DNA from: Zoogloea sp021286885
GTDB lineage: Bacteria > Pseudomonadota > Gammaproteobacteria > Burkholderiales > Rhodocyclaceae
Assembly (NCBI RefSeq): GCF_041915215.1
Contig: NZ_JAYSBV010000003.1
Reading direction: 5' to 3' (one strand)
Length of the DNA: 64,000 nt
Each line of letters begins with the position of its first letter. Positions within the stretch are counted from its first letter, which is position 1. Below are positions 49,524 through 58,447 of this stretch, in pieces. Under the pieces are notes generated by a model. It saw only the letters and a list, made by a program, of their open reading frames with translations, was not told the DNA's origin and did not search any database. A program made the position numbers and the translations under genes.

Positions 49524-50014
49524 TTTTATGGTTTTTTTGGTGATTTTTGTGTTTGTAAGGATGTTTTTTTGGGGGCAAGCAGGCTCTGGTGTTGATGTCT
49601 CATGGGTTTGAGAATGCGAGTGTTAACTTTGGTTACGCATTTTGGGTTGGTGAGATTTTTAACTGCATGTTGTGAAAAGGTTTTCTTTTGCTTGTTTTGG
49701 ATTGTGGTGACAATTGTTCGTGTCTGCGCAAAATTATACAGTTGCCATGTTTATCCGTTTGGCATAACTTGTGAGCGCTCAGATCTGCTTTTGCCGCTAC
49801 GCCGACAGGTTGTTTGTCTATACGGCGTAAATATAAGTGCTTTGCTTTTTGGGTTGCTATGATATGTCCAAGTCATTTGAGCTTGATTCGTTGTGTGTGC
49901 CCGAATATGCGCCCATGAATTTTTATGTGCTGTGCAATACGGTCGCCAATTAACTACTTTTGACTTATTTACACCACATTTACACCACAACTTGCTTGTC
50001 AGGAGAAAATGCCC
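49524..50014. other. A/T-rich intergenic region between TetR and secreted-protein genes
   Basis: No convincing gene is seen in 491 bp that are markedly richer in A+T than the rest of the window, with long T runs near 49530-49570. An 86-codon open frame (49602-49862) has no ribosome site or domain. A 7-bp inverted repeat TACGCCG/CGGCGTA spans 49798-49829 with ACA/TGT extension inside. The right end has an AGGAG site for the secreted protein. The composition suggests acquired DNA or a promoter island. Confidence 0.5.
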
Positions 50015-50590
50015 ATGGCTATTCAACGTGTTGCCAAGTTCGCTCTGCCCCTTGCTTTTGCCCTGACGACTGCTGTTGCTCAGGCGGCCTGTATTCCTGT
50101 GACGGGTACGGTCAAGCTCCTGCCGGATGCCACGTGTCAGATTGGTGCTGCATCTGGCAACAGTTCTGGCCTGACGGGTGAGTGCTACAGCACTACCCTG
50201 AACATGCTGGGTTTCCCTGTCGGGTCTGGTTACTCTGGTATTACCAACGATCCGCTGATGGGGGTGGATGGCAAAGTGACGGCTACGCCGGCCGTGCTTC
50301 CGGTGGATGCGGTGACCCCGATTCCGCGTCAAATCGTCCAGACTGCACGTTCGGCAATTACCGTGGGGGGTGGGCATCGCAAAACCACCCTTTACACCAG
50401 CGATGTGATCACGGTGCAGCCCAAGGTGAATGCTGACGGCTCCATCACCCCGGTGGGCGTGACTGAGCAGATCGCCATTGTTGGTACCGATGGCAAGGGC
50501 ATGCTGGCAGGGGCCACGGGCACCCTGGTGGTGCTGGGCTATAGCGTCGGCCAGAGCGCCCCGGTGGTGGGTCGCCTGTGCACCCCTTGA
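50015..50590 (+). CDS. Small secreted protein of unknown function with four cysteines
   Basis: This protein has 191 residues from ATG 50015, nine bases after AGGAG; ATG 50009 is a closer alternative. It has a signal peptide (VAKFALPLAFALTTAVAQA), cut near Ala24. The mature chain has four cysteines (ACIPVTG, TCQIG, ECYST, RLCTP), probably two disulfides, and is rich in Thr, Val and Gly, as in beta-sandwich proteins. I do not recognise a family. A strong terminator follows. It is divergent from a TetR regulator beside an A/T-rich gap, so it may be an inducible exported or cell-surface protein. Confidence 0.72.
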   Translation: MAIQRVAKFALPLAFALTTAVAQAACIPVTGTVKLLPDATCQIGAASGNSSGLTGECYSTTLNMLGFPVGSGYSGITNDPLMGVDGKVTATPAVLPVDAVTPIPRQIVQTARSAITVGGGHRKTTLYTSDVITVQPKVNADGSITPVGVTEQIAIVGTDGKGMLAGATGTLVVLGYSVGQSAPVVGRLCTP

Positions 50591-50650
50591 TCTGTGGCTG
50601 AGGCGGTTCGCGGTTGCGTCAGCGATTGCAAGCCTGAATGCCTTTAGACC

Positions 50651-50692
50651 AAAAAAATCCCCCGTGCCCATTTGGGTGCGGGGGATTTTTTA
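50651..50692. terminator. Bidirectional terminator between the secreted protein and valS
   Basis: TCCCCCG-TG-CCC pairs with GGG-TG-CGGGGGA through two wobble pairs around an ATTT loop. A7 precedes it and T6 follows, so it works on both strands. It lies about 60 bp past the secreted protein stop and 70 bp past the valS stop. Confidence 0.9.
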
Positions 50693-50710
50693 TGGGGGCA
50701 GCGCCGCCTA

Positions 50711-50732
50711 GCCCCTCAATGCTTTGAGGGGC
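50711..50732 (-). terminator. Extra hairpin after valS
   Basis: GCCCCTCAA-tgct-TTGAGGGGC is a perfect 9-bp stem 30 bases past the valS stop. It lacks a T run but reinforces the stronger terminator beyond it. Confidence 0.55.
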
Positions 50733-50761
50733 GGGCGGTTTGAGGGCTTCAGGCAGACGCT

Positions 50762-53632
50762 TTAGGCGGCCTGAAGCTTCTCCAGCTGCGGGCGCAGCTT
50801 TTCCAGGGTGGCGCTGAAGTTGGCCAGGCGTTCTTGCTCCTGGGCCACCACGGCGGCCGGAGCGCGGGCGACGAAGCTTTCGTTGCCGAGCTTGGCCTGG
50901 GCCTTGGTCACTTCGTTTTCGAGGCGGGCGATTTCCTTGGCGATACGCTCCCGTTCGGCGGCCACGTCGATTTCCACCTTCAGCATCAGGCGGGTTTCAC
51001 CCACGATGGCCACCGGTGCCAGTTCGTCGCTGCCGATCTCGGCCACCACCTGCACTTCAGACAGCTTGGCGAGGCCGGCGATGTAGGCGGAGAACTGTTG
51101 GAGCAGGGCTGCATCACCCGCCGCCACCAGGGGCAGGCGCTGGGCCGGGGAGATGTTCATCTCGCCGCGCAGGTTGCGGCAGGCGTAGATCAGGCCCTTG
51201 AGCTCGGCCACCCGGGCTTCGCTTGCAGCATCGATGCGCTCGGCCACGGCCTGCGGGTAGCGGGCCAGGCACAGGCTGTCAGCGTCCTTGCGGCCAGCCA
51301 GGGGGGCGACGGTCTGCCACAGCTCTTCGGTGATGAAGGGCACCAGCGGGTGTGCCAGGCACAGGATGGTTTCCAGCACGCGGATCAGGGTGCGGCGGGT
51401 ACCCAGCTGCTGGGCTGGGGTGCCGGTGTTGATCTGCACCTTGGCCAGTTCCAGATACCAGTCGCAGTACTCGTCCCAGATGAACTCGTAGATGGCCTTG
51501 GAAACCAGGTCGAAGCGGTAGTCTTCGAAGTAGTCAGCCACTTCTTGTTCAACCCGTTGCAGGCGGCTGATGATCCAGCGATCCACAAACGATAGCTCGA
51601 AGGGGGCGCTCCCGCCGCAGGCGGCCTCCGGCGTGTCGAGGCCCAGTGCGTGGCCCTGGACGTTCATCAGCACGAAGCGGGTGGCGTTCCACAGCTTGTT
51701 GCAGAAGTTGCGGTAGCCTTCGCAGCGGTTCATGTCGAACTTGATGTCCCGGCCCGGGCTGGCGAGGCTGGCGAAGGTGAAGCGCAGCGCGTCGGTACCG
51801 AAGGCGGGAATCCCGGTGGGGAATTCCTTGCGGGTCTTCTTTTCGATGCTGGCGGCCTGCTTGGGGTTCATCAGGCCGGTGGTGCGCTTGGCGACCAGGT
51901 CTTCGATGCCGATCCCGTCGATCAGGTCGATGGGGTCGAGCACGTTGCCCTTCGACTTGGACATCTTGGCGCCTTCCGCGTCGCGGATCAGGCCGTGCAC
52001 ATACACGTGCTTGAACGGGATCTTGCCGGTGATGTGCTTGGTCATCATCACCATCCGGGCGACCCAGAAGAAGATGATGTCAAAGCCGGTGACGAGCACC
52101 GTGGAGGGCAGGTAAAGATCCAGCGCATCGTTGGACTTGGCCGGGTATTCCGGGGTCCAGTCGAGGGTGGAGAAGGGCCACAGGGCGGAGGAGTACCAGG
52201 TGTCGAGCACGTCCTCGTCCCGCTTCAGGGCGCCGGTGTAGCCGGCTGCGCTGGCCTGGGCGCGGGCGTCTTCTTCGTTGAGGGCAACAAAGGTTTCGCC
52301 GTTCTCGCCGTACCAGGCGGGGATCTGGTGGCCCCACCACAGTTGGCGGGAGATGCACCAGTCCTGGATGTTGTTGAGCCATTGGTTGTAGGTGTTCACC
52401 CAGTTTTCGGGGACGAACTTGATCTCGCCCGACGAAACGCATTCCAGCGCCTTCTGGGTGATGCTCTTGCCGTCTTCGCCCGGCTTGGACATGGCCACAA
52501 ACCATTGGTCGGTGAGCATGGGCTCGATGACCACGCCGGTCCGGTCGCCGCGTGGCACCTGCAGCTTGTGGGGCTTGATCTCGCCCAGCAGGCCCAGGGC
52601 TTCGAACTGGGCCACCACGGCCTTGCGTGCGTCAAAGCGATCCAGACCCACCAGGTCGGCGGGCAGCGGGGTGCTGCCGCTTACCACGCCCTGGGTCACG
52701 ATGCAGGCCTGGGCAGGCACGGTGCCTTCCAGGGTCAGCACGATGATCATGGGCAGGTTGTGGCGCTGGCCCACGGCGTAGTCGTTGAAGTCGTGGGCGG
52801 GGGTGACCTTCACCACGCCGGTGCCGAATTCCTTGTCGACGTATTCGTCGGCGATGATGGGCACTTCCCGGTCCACGATGGGCAGACGCACGGTTTTGCC
52901 GATCAGGTGGGCGTAGCGTTCGTCTTCCGGGTGCACCATCACGGCGGTGTCGCCGAGCATGGTTTCGGGCCGGGTGGTGGCCACGGTCAGGTGGCCGCTG
53001 CCGTCGGCCAGCGGGTAGTTCAGGTGCCACAGGGAACCGTCTTCTTCTTCCTGGACCACTTCCAGATCAGACACGGCGGTGTGCAGCTTCGGGTCCCAGT
53101 TCACCAGGCGCTTGCCCCGGTAGATCAGGCCTTCCTTGTAGAGGCGCACAAAGCTTTCGGTGACGATCTTGTTCAGACCGGCATCCATGGTGAAGCGCTC
53201 CCGGCTCCAGTCGGGGCTGGTGCCCAGACGGCGCATCTGGCGGGTGATGGTGCCGCCGGAGTATTCCTTCCATTCCCAGACCTTTTCGAGGAACTTCTCG
53301 CGGCCCAGGTCGTGACGGGAGACGCCCTGGGCGTCCAGCTGGCGTTCGACGACGATCTGGGTGGCGATGCCGGCGTGGTCGGTGCCCGGCTGCCACAGGG
53401 TGTTCCAGCCCCGCATCCGGTGGTAGCGGGTGAGGGCATCCATGATGGTCTGGTTGAAACCGTGCCCCATGTGCAGGGTGCCGGTGACGTTGGGCGGGGG
53501 CAGCAGGATGCAGAAGGATTGATCAGCGGGCTTGCTGCGATCCAGGCCGGCGGCAAAGTAGCCGCTGGCTTCCCAGTGTTGATACCAGCGGCGTTCAATT
53601 TCCGCCGGCTCGAAACTCTTGGCCAGTTCCAT
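50762..53632 (-). CDS. valS: Valyl-tRNA synthetase
   Basis: ValS charges tRNA-Val and edits mischarged threonine. The 956-residue class Ia enzyme has the HIGH-type motif GTLHMGHGFN near residue 55, the large CP1 editing domain (TTRPETMLGDTAVMVHPEDERY, KVTPAHDFNDY), the KMSKS-type AKMSKSKGNVLDPIDLIDG and a C-terminal coiled coil (IAKEIARLENEVTKAQAKLGNESFVARAPAAVVAQEQERL), as in E. coli. The ATG follows a GAGGT-poor leader but matches the family start. It lies 114 bp downstream of the small gene after holC, a common proteobacterial order (pepA-holC-valS). Confidence 0.98.
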   Translation of the reverse strand: MELAKSFEPAEIERRWYQHWEASGYFAAGLDRSKPADQSFCILLPPPNVTGTLHMGHGFNQTIMDALTRYHRMRGWNTLWQPGTDHAGIATQIVVERQLDAQGVSRHDLGREKFLEKVWEWKEYSGGTITRQMRRLGTSPDWSRERFTMDAGLNKIVTESFVRLYKEGLIYRGKRLVNWDPKLHTAVSDLEVVQEEEDGSLWHLNYPLADGSGHLTVATTRPETMLGDTAVMVHPEDERYAHLIGKTVRLPIVDREVPIIADEYVDKEFGTGVVKVTPAHDFNDYAVGQRHNLPMIIVLTLEGTVPAQACIVTQGVVSGSTPLPADLVGLDRFDARKAVVAQFEALGLLGEIKPHKLQVPRGDRTGVVIEPMLTDQWFVAMSKPGEDGKSITQKALECVSSGEIKFVPENWVNTYNQWLNNIQDWCISRQLWWGHQIPAWYGENGETFVALNEEDARAQASAAGYTGALKRDEDVLDTWYSSALWPFSTLDWTPEYPAKSNDALDLYLPSTVLVTGFDIIFFWVARMVMMTKHITGKIPFKHVYVHGLIRDAEGAKMSKSKGNVLDPIDLIDGIGIEDLVAKRTTGLMNPKQAASIEKKTRKEFPTGIPAFGTDALRFTFASLASPGRDIKFDMNRCEGYRNFCNKLWNATRFVLMNVQGHALGLDTPEAACGGSAPFELSFVDRWIISRLQRVEQEVADYFEDYRFDLVSKAIYEFIWDEYCDWYLELAKVQINTGTPAQQLGTRRTLIRVLETILCLAHPLVPFITEELWQTVAPLAGRKDADSLCLARYPQAVAERIDAASEARVAELKGLIYACRNLRGEMNISPAQRLPLVAAGDAALLQQFSAYIAGLAKLSEVQVVAEIGSDELAPVAIVGETRLMLKVEIDVAAERERIAKEIARLENEVTKAQAKLGNESFVARAPAAVVAQEQERLANFSATLEKLRPQLEKLQAA

Positions 53633-53746
53633 GAGGTCTGTCTTTGAAAGGCAAAACGTGAATTATAACGGATGCGCCCGCCCCGGCCGGGCTGGCTGGG
53701 GCGGGGCGGGATGATTTGAGTGTTTCGGGTGTTTCGGGCGCAGCCT

Positions 53747-54103
53747 TCAGGGGGTGTCCCGCTCCTGGAGCTGGGCGATGATCTCGGCGCTCAGGCGTGG
53801 CAGCAGGGTGTCGTGCAGGCTGCCCAGGGCCTGGGTGCGTACCCGCTCGGCCACGTGATCCAGCTCCTGCCAGATCAGGCGCGGGATTTCCTGGTTGAGC
53901 CAGTCTTCGATCTGCTGGCGCAGGCAGGTGTCCAGCTCGGCAATGCGCTCGGCCAGGGCCAGGGGCATGCTCGCGCCCAGGATGGGGGTAGTGAGCACGG
54001 GGGCCGGGCCTTCGGGGGCCTCGTCCACCACGTCGGTGAGCATGGGCAGATCGTCGTGTTCGGGATCGTGCGCGTGCTCGGGGAGCGGGAGGGCGTCAGT
54101 CAT
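53747..54103 (-). CDS. Small acidic protein between holC and valS, unknown function
   Basis: This is a 118-residue acidic protein. The first 45 residues are rich in Asp, Glu and Pro and look disordered (PLPEHAHDPEHDDLPMLTDVVDEAPEGPAPVL). The rest is helical: LAERIAELDTCLRQQIEDWLNQEIPRLIWQELDHVAERVRTQALGSLHDTLLPRLSAEIIAQLQE. I do not recognise a named domain; similar small proteins are known at this place in betaproteobacteria. Its start overlaps the holC stop by eight bases, so it is translationally coupled to holC. No signal or membrane helix is seen. A structural or binding role is possible but unproven. Confidence 0.72.
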   Translation of the reverse strand: MTDALPLPEHAHDPEHDDLPMLTDVVDEAPEGPAPVLTTPILGASMPLALAERIAELDTCLRQQIEDWLNQEIPRLIWQELDHVAERVRTQALGSLHDTLLPRLSAEIIAQLQERDTP

Positions 54104-54530
54104 GGCTGCTCCTTTGGGCCAGGTCGTGGGCGCTCGGGGTGATGCCCAGGGATTTGTACTGGCGGAAGCGCTGGCGTGCGGCCTGGCGCCCCAGCTCGTC
54201 GGGGGCCACCACCTCCAGCACCCGGGCGTAGCGGGCGTAGTCGGCGGGCAGGGTGTCCCCCAGGTTGATGAGCACGTCCTGGTGGGGCAGTTGCCCCGGC
54301 TCGGTGCCGATCACCACTGGCGTTTCTGGGGCCAGGGGCGAGCGGCCGTTCACGTGGGGGATGAAGGCCAGGGGCTGGAAGCTCCAGAGCAGGTAGTCGA
54401 ACTGCTGGGCCTTGCGTCCGTCGGGGATCAGCACCGAAACCTTGTGGCCGCTGCTGACCGCCTTGGCGGTCAGGGCGCAGGCCACCCGGAGCGGGTCCGG
54501 GGCGTTGTGGTAGAAGCAGACGTCTGCCAC
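54096..54530 (-). CDS. holC: DNA polymerase III chi subunit HolC
   Basis: HolC (chi) links the clamp loader to single-strand-binding protein during replication. The 144-residue protein matches the family: (V/M)ADVCFYHNAPDPLRVACALTAKAVSSGHKVSVLIPDG, then YLLWSFQPLAFIPHV and PVVIGTEPGQLPHQDVLINLGDTLP. The start codon is GTG at 54530 or TTG at 54536; GTG puts the conserved DVCFY segment three residues in, as expected. It begins 12 bp after the pepA stop and overlaps the small gene downstream, forming part of a pepA-holC-unknown transcript leading to valS. Confidence 0.93.
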   Translation of the reverse strand: MADVCFYHNAPDPLRVACALTAKAVSSGHKVSVLIPDGRKAQQFDYLLWSFQPLAFIPHVNGRSPLAPETPVVIGTEPGQLPHQDVLINLGDTLPADYARYARVLEVVAPDELGRQAARQRFRQYKSLGITPSAHDLAQRSSHD

Positions 54531-54541
54531 CGGCAACCCCG

Positions 54542-56035
54542 TCAGACCCCGGCCCGGTTCATCAGGAAGCGGGTCAGGAGCGGTACGGGGCGGCCCGTGG
54601 CGCCCTTGTCGGCGCCAGACTTCCAGGCAGTGCCGGCCACATCCAGGTGGGCCCACGTGTAGGCCTTGGTGAAGCGGGACAGGAAGCAGGCGGCGGTGAT
54701 GGTGCCGGCGCCCTTGCTGCCGATGTTGGGGATGTCGGCAAAATTGCTCTTGAGCATGTCCTGGTACTCGTCCCACAGGGGCAGCTGCCAGGCCTTGTCG
54801 CCGGCTTCCTGGCCGCTGGCCAGCAGTTCGGCGGCCAGTGCGTCATCGTTGGCCAGCAGGCCGGAGGTCAGGTTGCCCAGGGCGATGATGCAGGCGCCGG
54901 TGAGGGTGGCCACGTCCACCACGCAGGCCGGCTCGAAGCGCTCGGCGTAGGTGAGGGCGTCGCACAGGATCAGGCGGCCTTCTGCATCGGTGTTGAGAAT
55001 CTCGATGGTCTGGCCCGACATGGAGGTGACGATGTCGCCGGGCTTGATCGCGTTGCCGCCGGGCATGTTCTCGGCGGCGGGAATCAGGCCGACCACATGC
55101 AGGGGCAGCTCCATGGCAGCAATCGCCTTGAAGGTGCCGAGCACGCTGGCCGCGCCGCCCATGTCGTATTTCATCTCATCCATGCCCTCGCCCGGCTTGA
55201 GGGAGATGCCGCCGGTGTCAAAGGTGATGCCCTTGCCCACCAGCACCACCGGCGCGGTCTTGCCCTTGCCGCCCTTGTACTGGAGCACGATGAAGCGGGG
55301 TTCCTGCATGGAGCCCTGGGCCACGGCCAGCAGGCCGCCCATGCCCAGTTCTTCGATCTCGGCCTGATCGAGGATCTCCACCTTGATCTTGCCCTTGTAT
55401 TCCTTGCCCAGCTGCTTGGCGCTGTCGGCCAGATAGGCGGGGGTGCAGATGTTGCCGGGCAGGTTGCCCAGGGTTTTGGTGAGGGCGAGGCCTTCGGCCA
55501 GGGCCTGACCTCGGGTGAGGGCGGCCTGGAGAGTGGCGTCGCTGGCGTCCGGCACCAGGAAGCTCACTTGGCGGGCGCCCTTGGGGCTTTCTTCGCGCTT
55601 GGATTTGAGCCAGTCGCTGCGGAAGGTGCTGTCCTGGAGCAGGGTGGTGGCTTCGGCCAGCTTCCAGGCCAGATCACGCTTGGGGAGTTCGGCTTCGGCG
55701 AGGCAGAACAGCACCTCGGGGGCGGCCACGCCGGCCAGTTGGCGGGCGGCGGCGCTCACTGCATCCCGGTAGGCCTTGTCGTTCAGGGCTTCAGCCTTGC
55801 CCAGGGAAACGAGCAGCACGCGGCTGCTGGCCACGCCCGGCAGGGTGCGCAGCATCAGGCAGGCGCCGGCTTTCTCGTCCAGATCACCGGACTGGAGGGC
55901 GCTGGTGATCAGGCCGCCGCTGGCTTGATCCAGAATCTGGGCGGCGGGGCTCAGGCGGGCGCCCGCATAGGCCCCCACCACGACGCAGTTGTGTTGCAGT
56001 TTTTCCGGGGACCCGGCCTTTATGGTAAATTCCAC
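54542..56035 (-). CDS. pepA: Leucyl aminopeptidase (cytosol aminopeptidase)
   Basis: PepA is a two-metal M17 aminopeptidase that removes N-terminal residues and, in E. coli, also binds DNA in ColE1 recombination and carAB control. The 497-residue protein has the catalytic and metal motifs VLVGKGITFDTGGISLKPGEGMDEMKYDMGGAASVLG and SGQTIEILNTDAEGRLILCDALTYAE. The start is GTG at 56035, six bases after a perfect AGGAG on the minus strand (56042-56046). The frame extends nine codons further without support. It is divergent from lptF, a conserved proteobacterial arrangement. Confidence 0.96.
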   Translation of the reverse strand: MEFTIKAGSPEKLQHNCVVVGAYAGARLSPAAQILDQASGGLITSALQSGDLDEKAGACLMLRTLPGVASSRVLLVSLGKAEALNDKAYRDAVSAAARQLAGVAAPEVLFCLAEAELPKRDLAWKLAEATTLLQDSTFRSDWLKSKREESPKGARQVSFLVPDASDATLQAALTRGQALAEGLALTKTLGNLPGNICTPAYLADSAKQLGKEYKGKIKVEILDQAEIEELGMGGLLAVAQGSMQEPRFIVLQYKGGKGKTAPVVLVGKGITFDTGGISLKPGEGMDEMKYDMGGAASVLGTFKAIAAMELPLHVVGLIPAAENMPGGNAIKPGDIVTSMSGQTIEILNTDAEGRLILCDALTYAERFEPACVVDVATLTGACIIALGNLTSGLLANDDALAAELLASGQEAGDKAWQLPLWDEYQDMLKSNFADIPNIGSKGAGTITAACFLSRFTKAYTWAHLDVAGTAWKSGADKGATGRPVPLLTRFLMNRAGV

Positions 56036-56172
56036 CCGCTTCTCCTTGGAAATACGCGTCAAACGGACAATCGCGCCATTATGGCCGCCGCTCCTGCTGG
56101 CGTCAAAACTCGACGGACGAGGCCTTCCCGGTCTTTTCGGGCTTCCCCGGTTTCTTTTCCCCCCTTGTGCGC

Positions 56173-57255
56173 ATGATCTTTCTCAGAGCCGCCCAGCGTG
56201 AATTCACGCAGAACGCCGTAGCGGTTTTCGTGGCGCTGTTCGCCATCCTGATTTCCACCGTCTTGATCCGTCTGCTGGGCCAGGCGGCAGGTGGTCGGGT
56301 GCCCGCCGATGCGGTCTTGTCCCTGATCGGTTTCGGGGCGATTGCCCAGATGCCGGTGGTCCTGTCTCTCACCGTGTTCATCGCCATTTTGATGACCCTG
56401 TCCCGCTGGTACCGGGATTCGGAAATGGTGGTCTGGTTTGCCAGCGGCCTGCCCCTCACCGCCTGGATACGCCCAGTGCTGCGCTTTGCGGTGCCCTTGG
56501 TGCTGGTGATCGCGGGCCTCTCGCTGTTTGTATCTCCCTGGGCCCAGAAAAAGAGTGCCGAGTACAAGGAGCAGCTCAACAACCGGGATGACGTATCCCG
56601 CGTTGCACCGGGTATGTTTCGCGAGTCTTCCGGGGGCGAGCGAGTGTTCTTTGTGGAAGCCATGTCTGGTCTGGAGGGGCCGGATCGGGTGCGTAACGTG
56701 TTTGCCAGCAGCATGCAGAATGGTCGCCTGGGTGTGATGGTGGCCGCCGAGGCCCATACCGAGCTGGATGAGCACGGTAACCGCTATGTGGTGCTGGAGC
56801 ATGGCCGACGCTACGAAGGTACGCCGGGCACCCCCAGCTACCGCATGATTGAGTTCGAGCGCTACACGGTGCGTATGGAAACCAAGGAGGTCGAAACGGG
56901 CCCCCGCCAGCCTAAGACCCTGGCCTTGCCGGCCCTCATCAAGGATGGCAGCGACCGGAGCCGGGGTGAGTTGCTGTCCCGCATCAGCCTGCCCGTGCTG
57001 GCGGTGATGCTGGCCCTGCTGGCGATTCCTTTGTCCTTCGTGAATCCCCGGGCGGGGCGCACCAACAATCTGATCTTCGCGGTGCTCATCTACCTGATCT
57101 ACAGCAATGCCATCAGCGTCTGCCAGGCCTGGGTGGGCCAGGGGCGGATGCGCTTTGAAGTGGGGGTGCTGCTGCCTCACCTCATCATGCTGCTGGTGCT
57201 CGCAGCCCTGTTCTACAAACGTTTGAGCGTGTTTGCTCGTTGGCGGAGGCGCTGA
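56173..57255 (+). CDS. lptF: Lipopolysaccharide export system permease LptF
   Basis: LptF pairs with LptG to pull LPS from the inner membrane using the LptB ATPase. The 360-residue protein has the LptF layout. Three N-terminal helices come first (MIFLRAAQREFTQNAVAVFVALFAILISTVLIRLLGQAAGGRVPADAVLSLIGF). A periplasmic beta-jellyroll with FRESSGGERVFFVEAM follows, then three C-terminal helices (ISLPVLAVMLALLAIPLSFVNPRAGRTNNLIFAVLIYLIYSNAISVCQAWV). ATG at 56173 matches family starts; GTG at 56167 is the next option. It is followed one base later by lptG. Confidence 0.94.
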   Translation: MIFLRAAQREFTQNAVAVFVALFAILISTVLIRLLGQAAGGRVPADAVLSLIGFGAIAQMPVVLSLTVFIAILMTLSRWYRDSEMVVWFASGLPLTAWIRPVLRFAVPLVLVIAGLSLFVSPWAQKKSAEYKEQLNNRDDVSRVAPGMFRESSGGERVFFVEAMSGLEGPDRVRNVFASSMQNGRLGVMVAAEAHTELDEHGNRYVVLEHGRRYEGTPGTPSYRMIEFERYTVRMETKEVETGPRQPKTLALPALIKDGSDRSRGELLSRISLPVLAVMLALLAIPLSFVNPRAGRTNNLIFAVLIYLIYSNAISVCQAWVGQGRMRFEVGVLLPHLIMLLVLAALFYKRLSVFARWRRR

Positions 57256-57256
57256 G

Positions 57257-58333
57257 ATGTTGCCGGTGTATGTGCGCTACCTGGGGCGTGAGATTTACGC
57301 CTCGGTATTTCTGGTTTTGCTCGCCTTTCTGGGCCTCTTCGCCTTTTTCGATCTGGTTAACGAACTGGATGAGGTGGGCAAGAATGGCTACTTGATTCAC
57401 CACGCGGCCATCTATGTGGCCATGATCATGCCCGGGCGGGTGTATGAGTTGCTGCCCATTGCGGTGCTGATCGGCTCTTTGTATGCCCTCACCACCCTGG
57501 CGCGCCACTCGGAAATCACCGTGCTGCGGGCGTCGGGCCTGTCTACGGGGCGCTTTCTCGCTTCCCTGCTGGCCATTGGCAGTGTGCTCGTGCTGCTCAC
57601 CTTCGTATTTGGCGAATACCTGGCGCCGCCTGCCGAGCGGGCCGCCCAGCAATGGCGCCTGGCGGCCACCCGCTCCATGGTGTCCCAGGAGTTGCGCACC
57701 GGTTTGTGGGTGCGGGATGGCAAGCGCTTTGTGAACGTGCGCAATGTGCTGCCCGACACCTCCCTGCAAGGGGTGCGCATCTACGAATTTGACGGGAGCA
57801 ACGCGCTGGTGTCCATTAGCGAAGCCGAAACCGGGGTATATGTGGACGGCCAGGGCTGGGCCCTCAACCAAGTCTCCCAGACCCGCTTTCAAGGTGATCG
57901 TACTGAGGTGGCCAGCATGCCGGCCCTCGTGTGGGATTCCGAGCTGACGCCGAATGTGCTGTCGGTGTTGATGGTGGTGCCGGAGCGGATGTCGGTGGGT
58001 ACTTTGTATTCTTATATTCGCCACCTCTCCGAGAACAACCAGAAGACTACCCGCTACGAAATCGCCCTCTGGAAGAAGCTGGTTTACCCCTTTGCGTCTC
58101 TGGTGATGCTGGGGTTGGCGCTGCCTTTTGCCTACATGCAAAACCGGGCCGGCGGGGTGAGCCTCAAGGTGTTTACCGGCATCATGATTGGGGTGGGTTT
58201 CCACTTGCTGAACGGCCTCTTCTCCAATCTGGGGGTGATCAACGGCTGGGTTCCGGCAGTGGCGGCCCTCACGCCCAGCATCGTGTTTCTGGTGGCAGCC
58301 CTGGCAGCCATGTGGTGGGTGGAGCGACGCTAG
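57257..58333 (+). CDS. lptG: Lipopolysaccharide export system permease LptG
   Basis: LptG is the second permease of the LPS exporter. The 358-residue protein begins MLPVYVRYLGREIYASVFLVLLAFLGLFAFFDLVNELDEVGKNGY, typical for LptG. It continues through a jellyroll domain (LWVRDGKRFVNVRNVLPDTSLQGVRIYEFDG) and ends in helices with LALPFAYMQNRAGGVSLKVFTGIMIGVGFHLLNGLFSNLGVINGWVPAVAALTPSIVFL. The ATG at 57257 follows a GGAGG (57245-57249) with seven-base spacing. It ends before a strong bidirectional terminator. LptB, LptC and LptA must be encoded elsewhere. Confidence 0.95.
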   Translation: MLPVYVRYLGREIYASVFLVLLAFLGLFAFFDLVNELDEVGKNGYLIHHAAIYVAMIMPGRVYELLPIAVLIGSLYALTTLARHSEITVLRASGLSTGRFLASLLAIGSVLVLLTFVFGEYLAPPAERAAQQWRLAATRSMVSQELRTGLWVRDGKRFVNVRNVLPDTSLQGVRIYEFDGSNALVSISEAETGVYVDGQGWALNQVSQTRFQGDRTEVASMPALVWDSELTPNVLSVLMVVPERMSVGTLYSYIRHLSENNQKTTRYEIALWKKLVYPFASLVMLGLALPFAYMQNRAGGVSLKVFTGIMIGVGFHLLNGLFSNLGVINGWVPAVAALTPSIVFLVAALAAMWWVERR

Positions 58334-58369
58334 CAGACGTAGGGCATGGTGATCCGATAAACAAAAACA

Positions 58370-58402
58370 AAAGCCCCGGCCTGAGTGCCGGGGCTTTGTT
58401 TT
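58370..58402. terminator. Bidirectional terminator between lptG and the RDD gene
   Basis: AAAGCCCCGGC pairs with GCCGGGGCTTT around CTGAGT, with an A-rich left flank and TTTGTTTTG on the right. It lies between convergent genes and can serve both. Confidence 0.88.
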
Positions 58403-58447
58403 GTGCGGTGGCGTTGTGCGGTGCTGGCTCTGCGTTGCTGCAGTGGT

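Noticed and set aside
49602..49862. 86-codon open frame in the A/T-rich gap
   Set aside because: No ribosome site, odd composition with many hydrophobic and Cys residues, and no recognisable domain; A/T-rich DNA gives such frames by chance.
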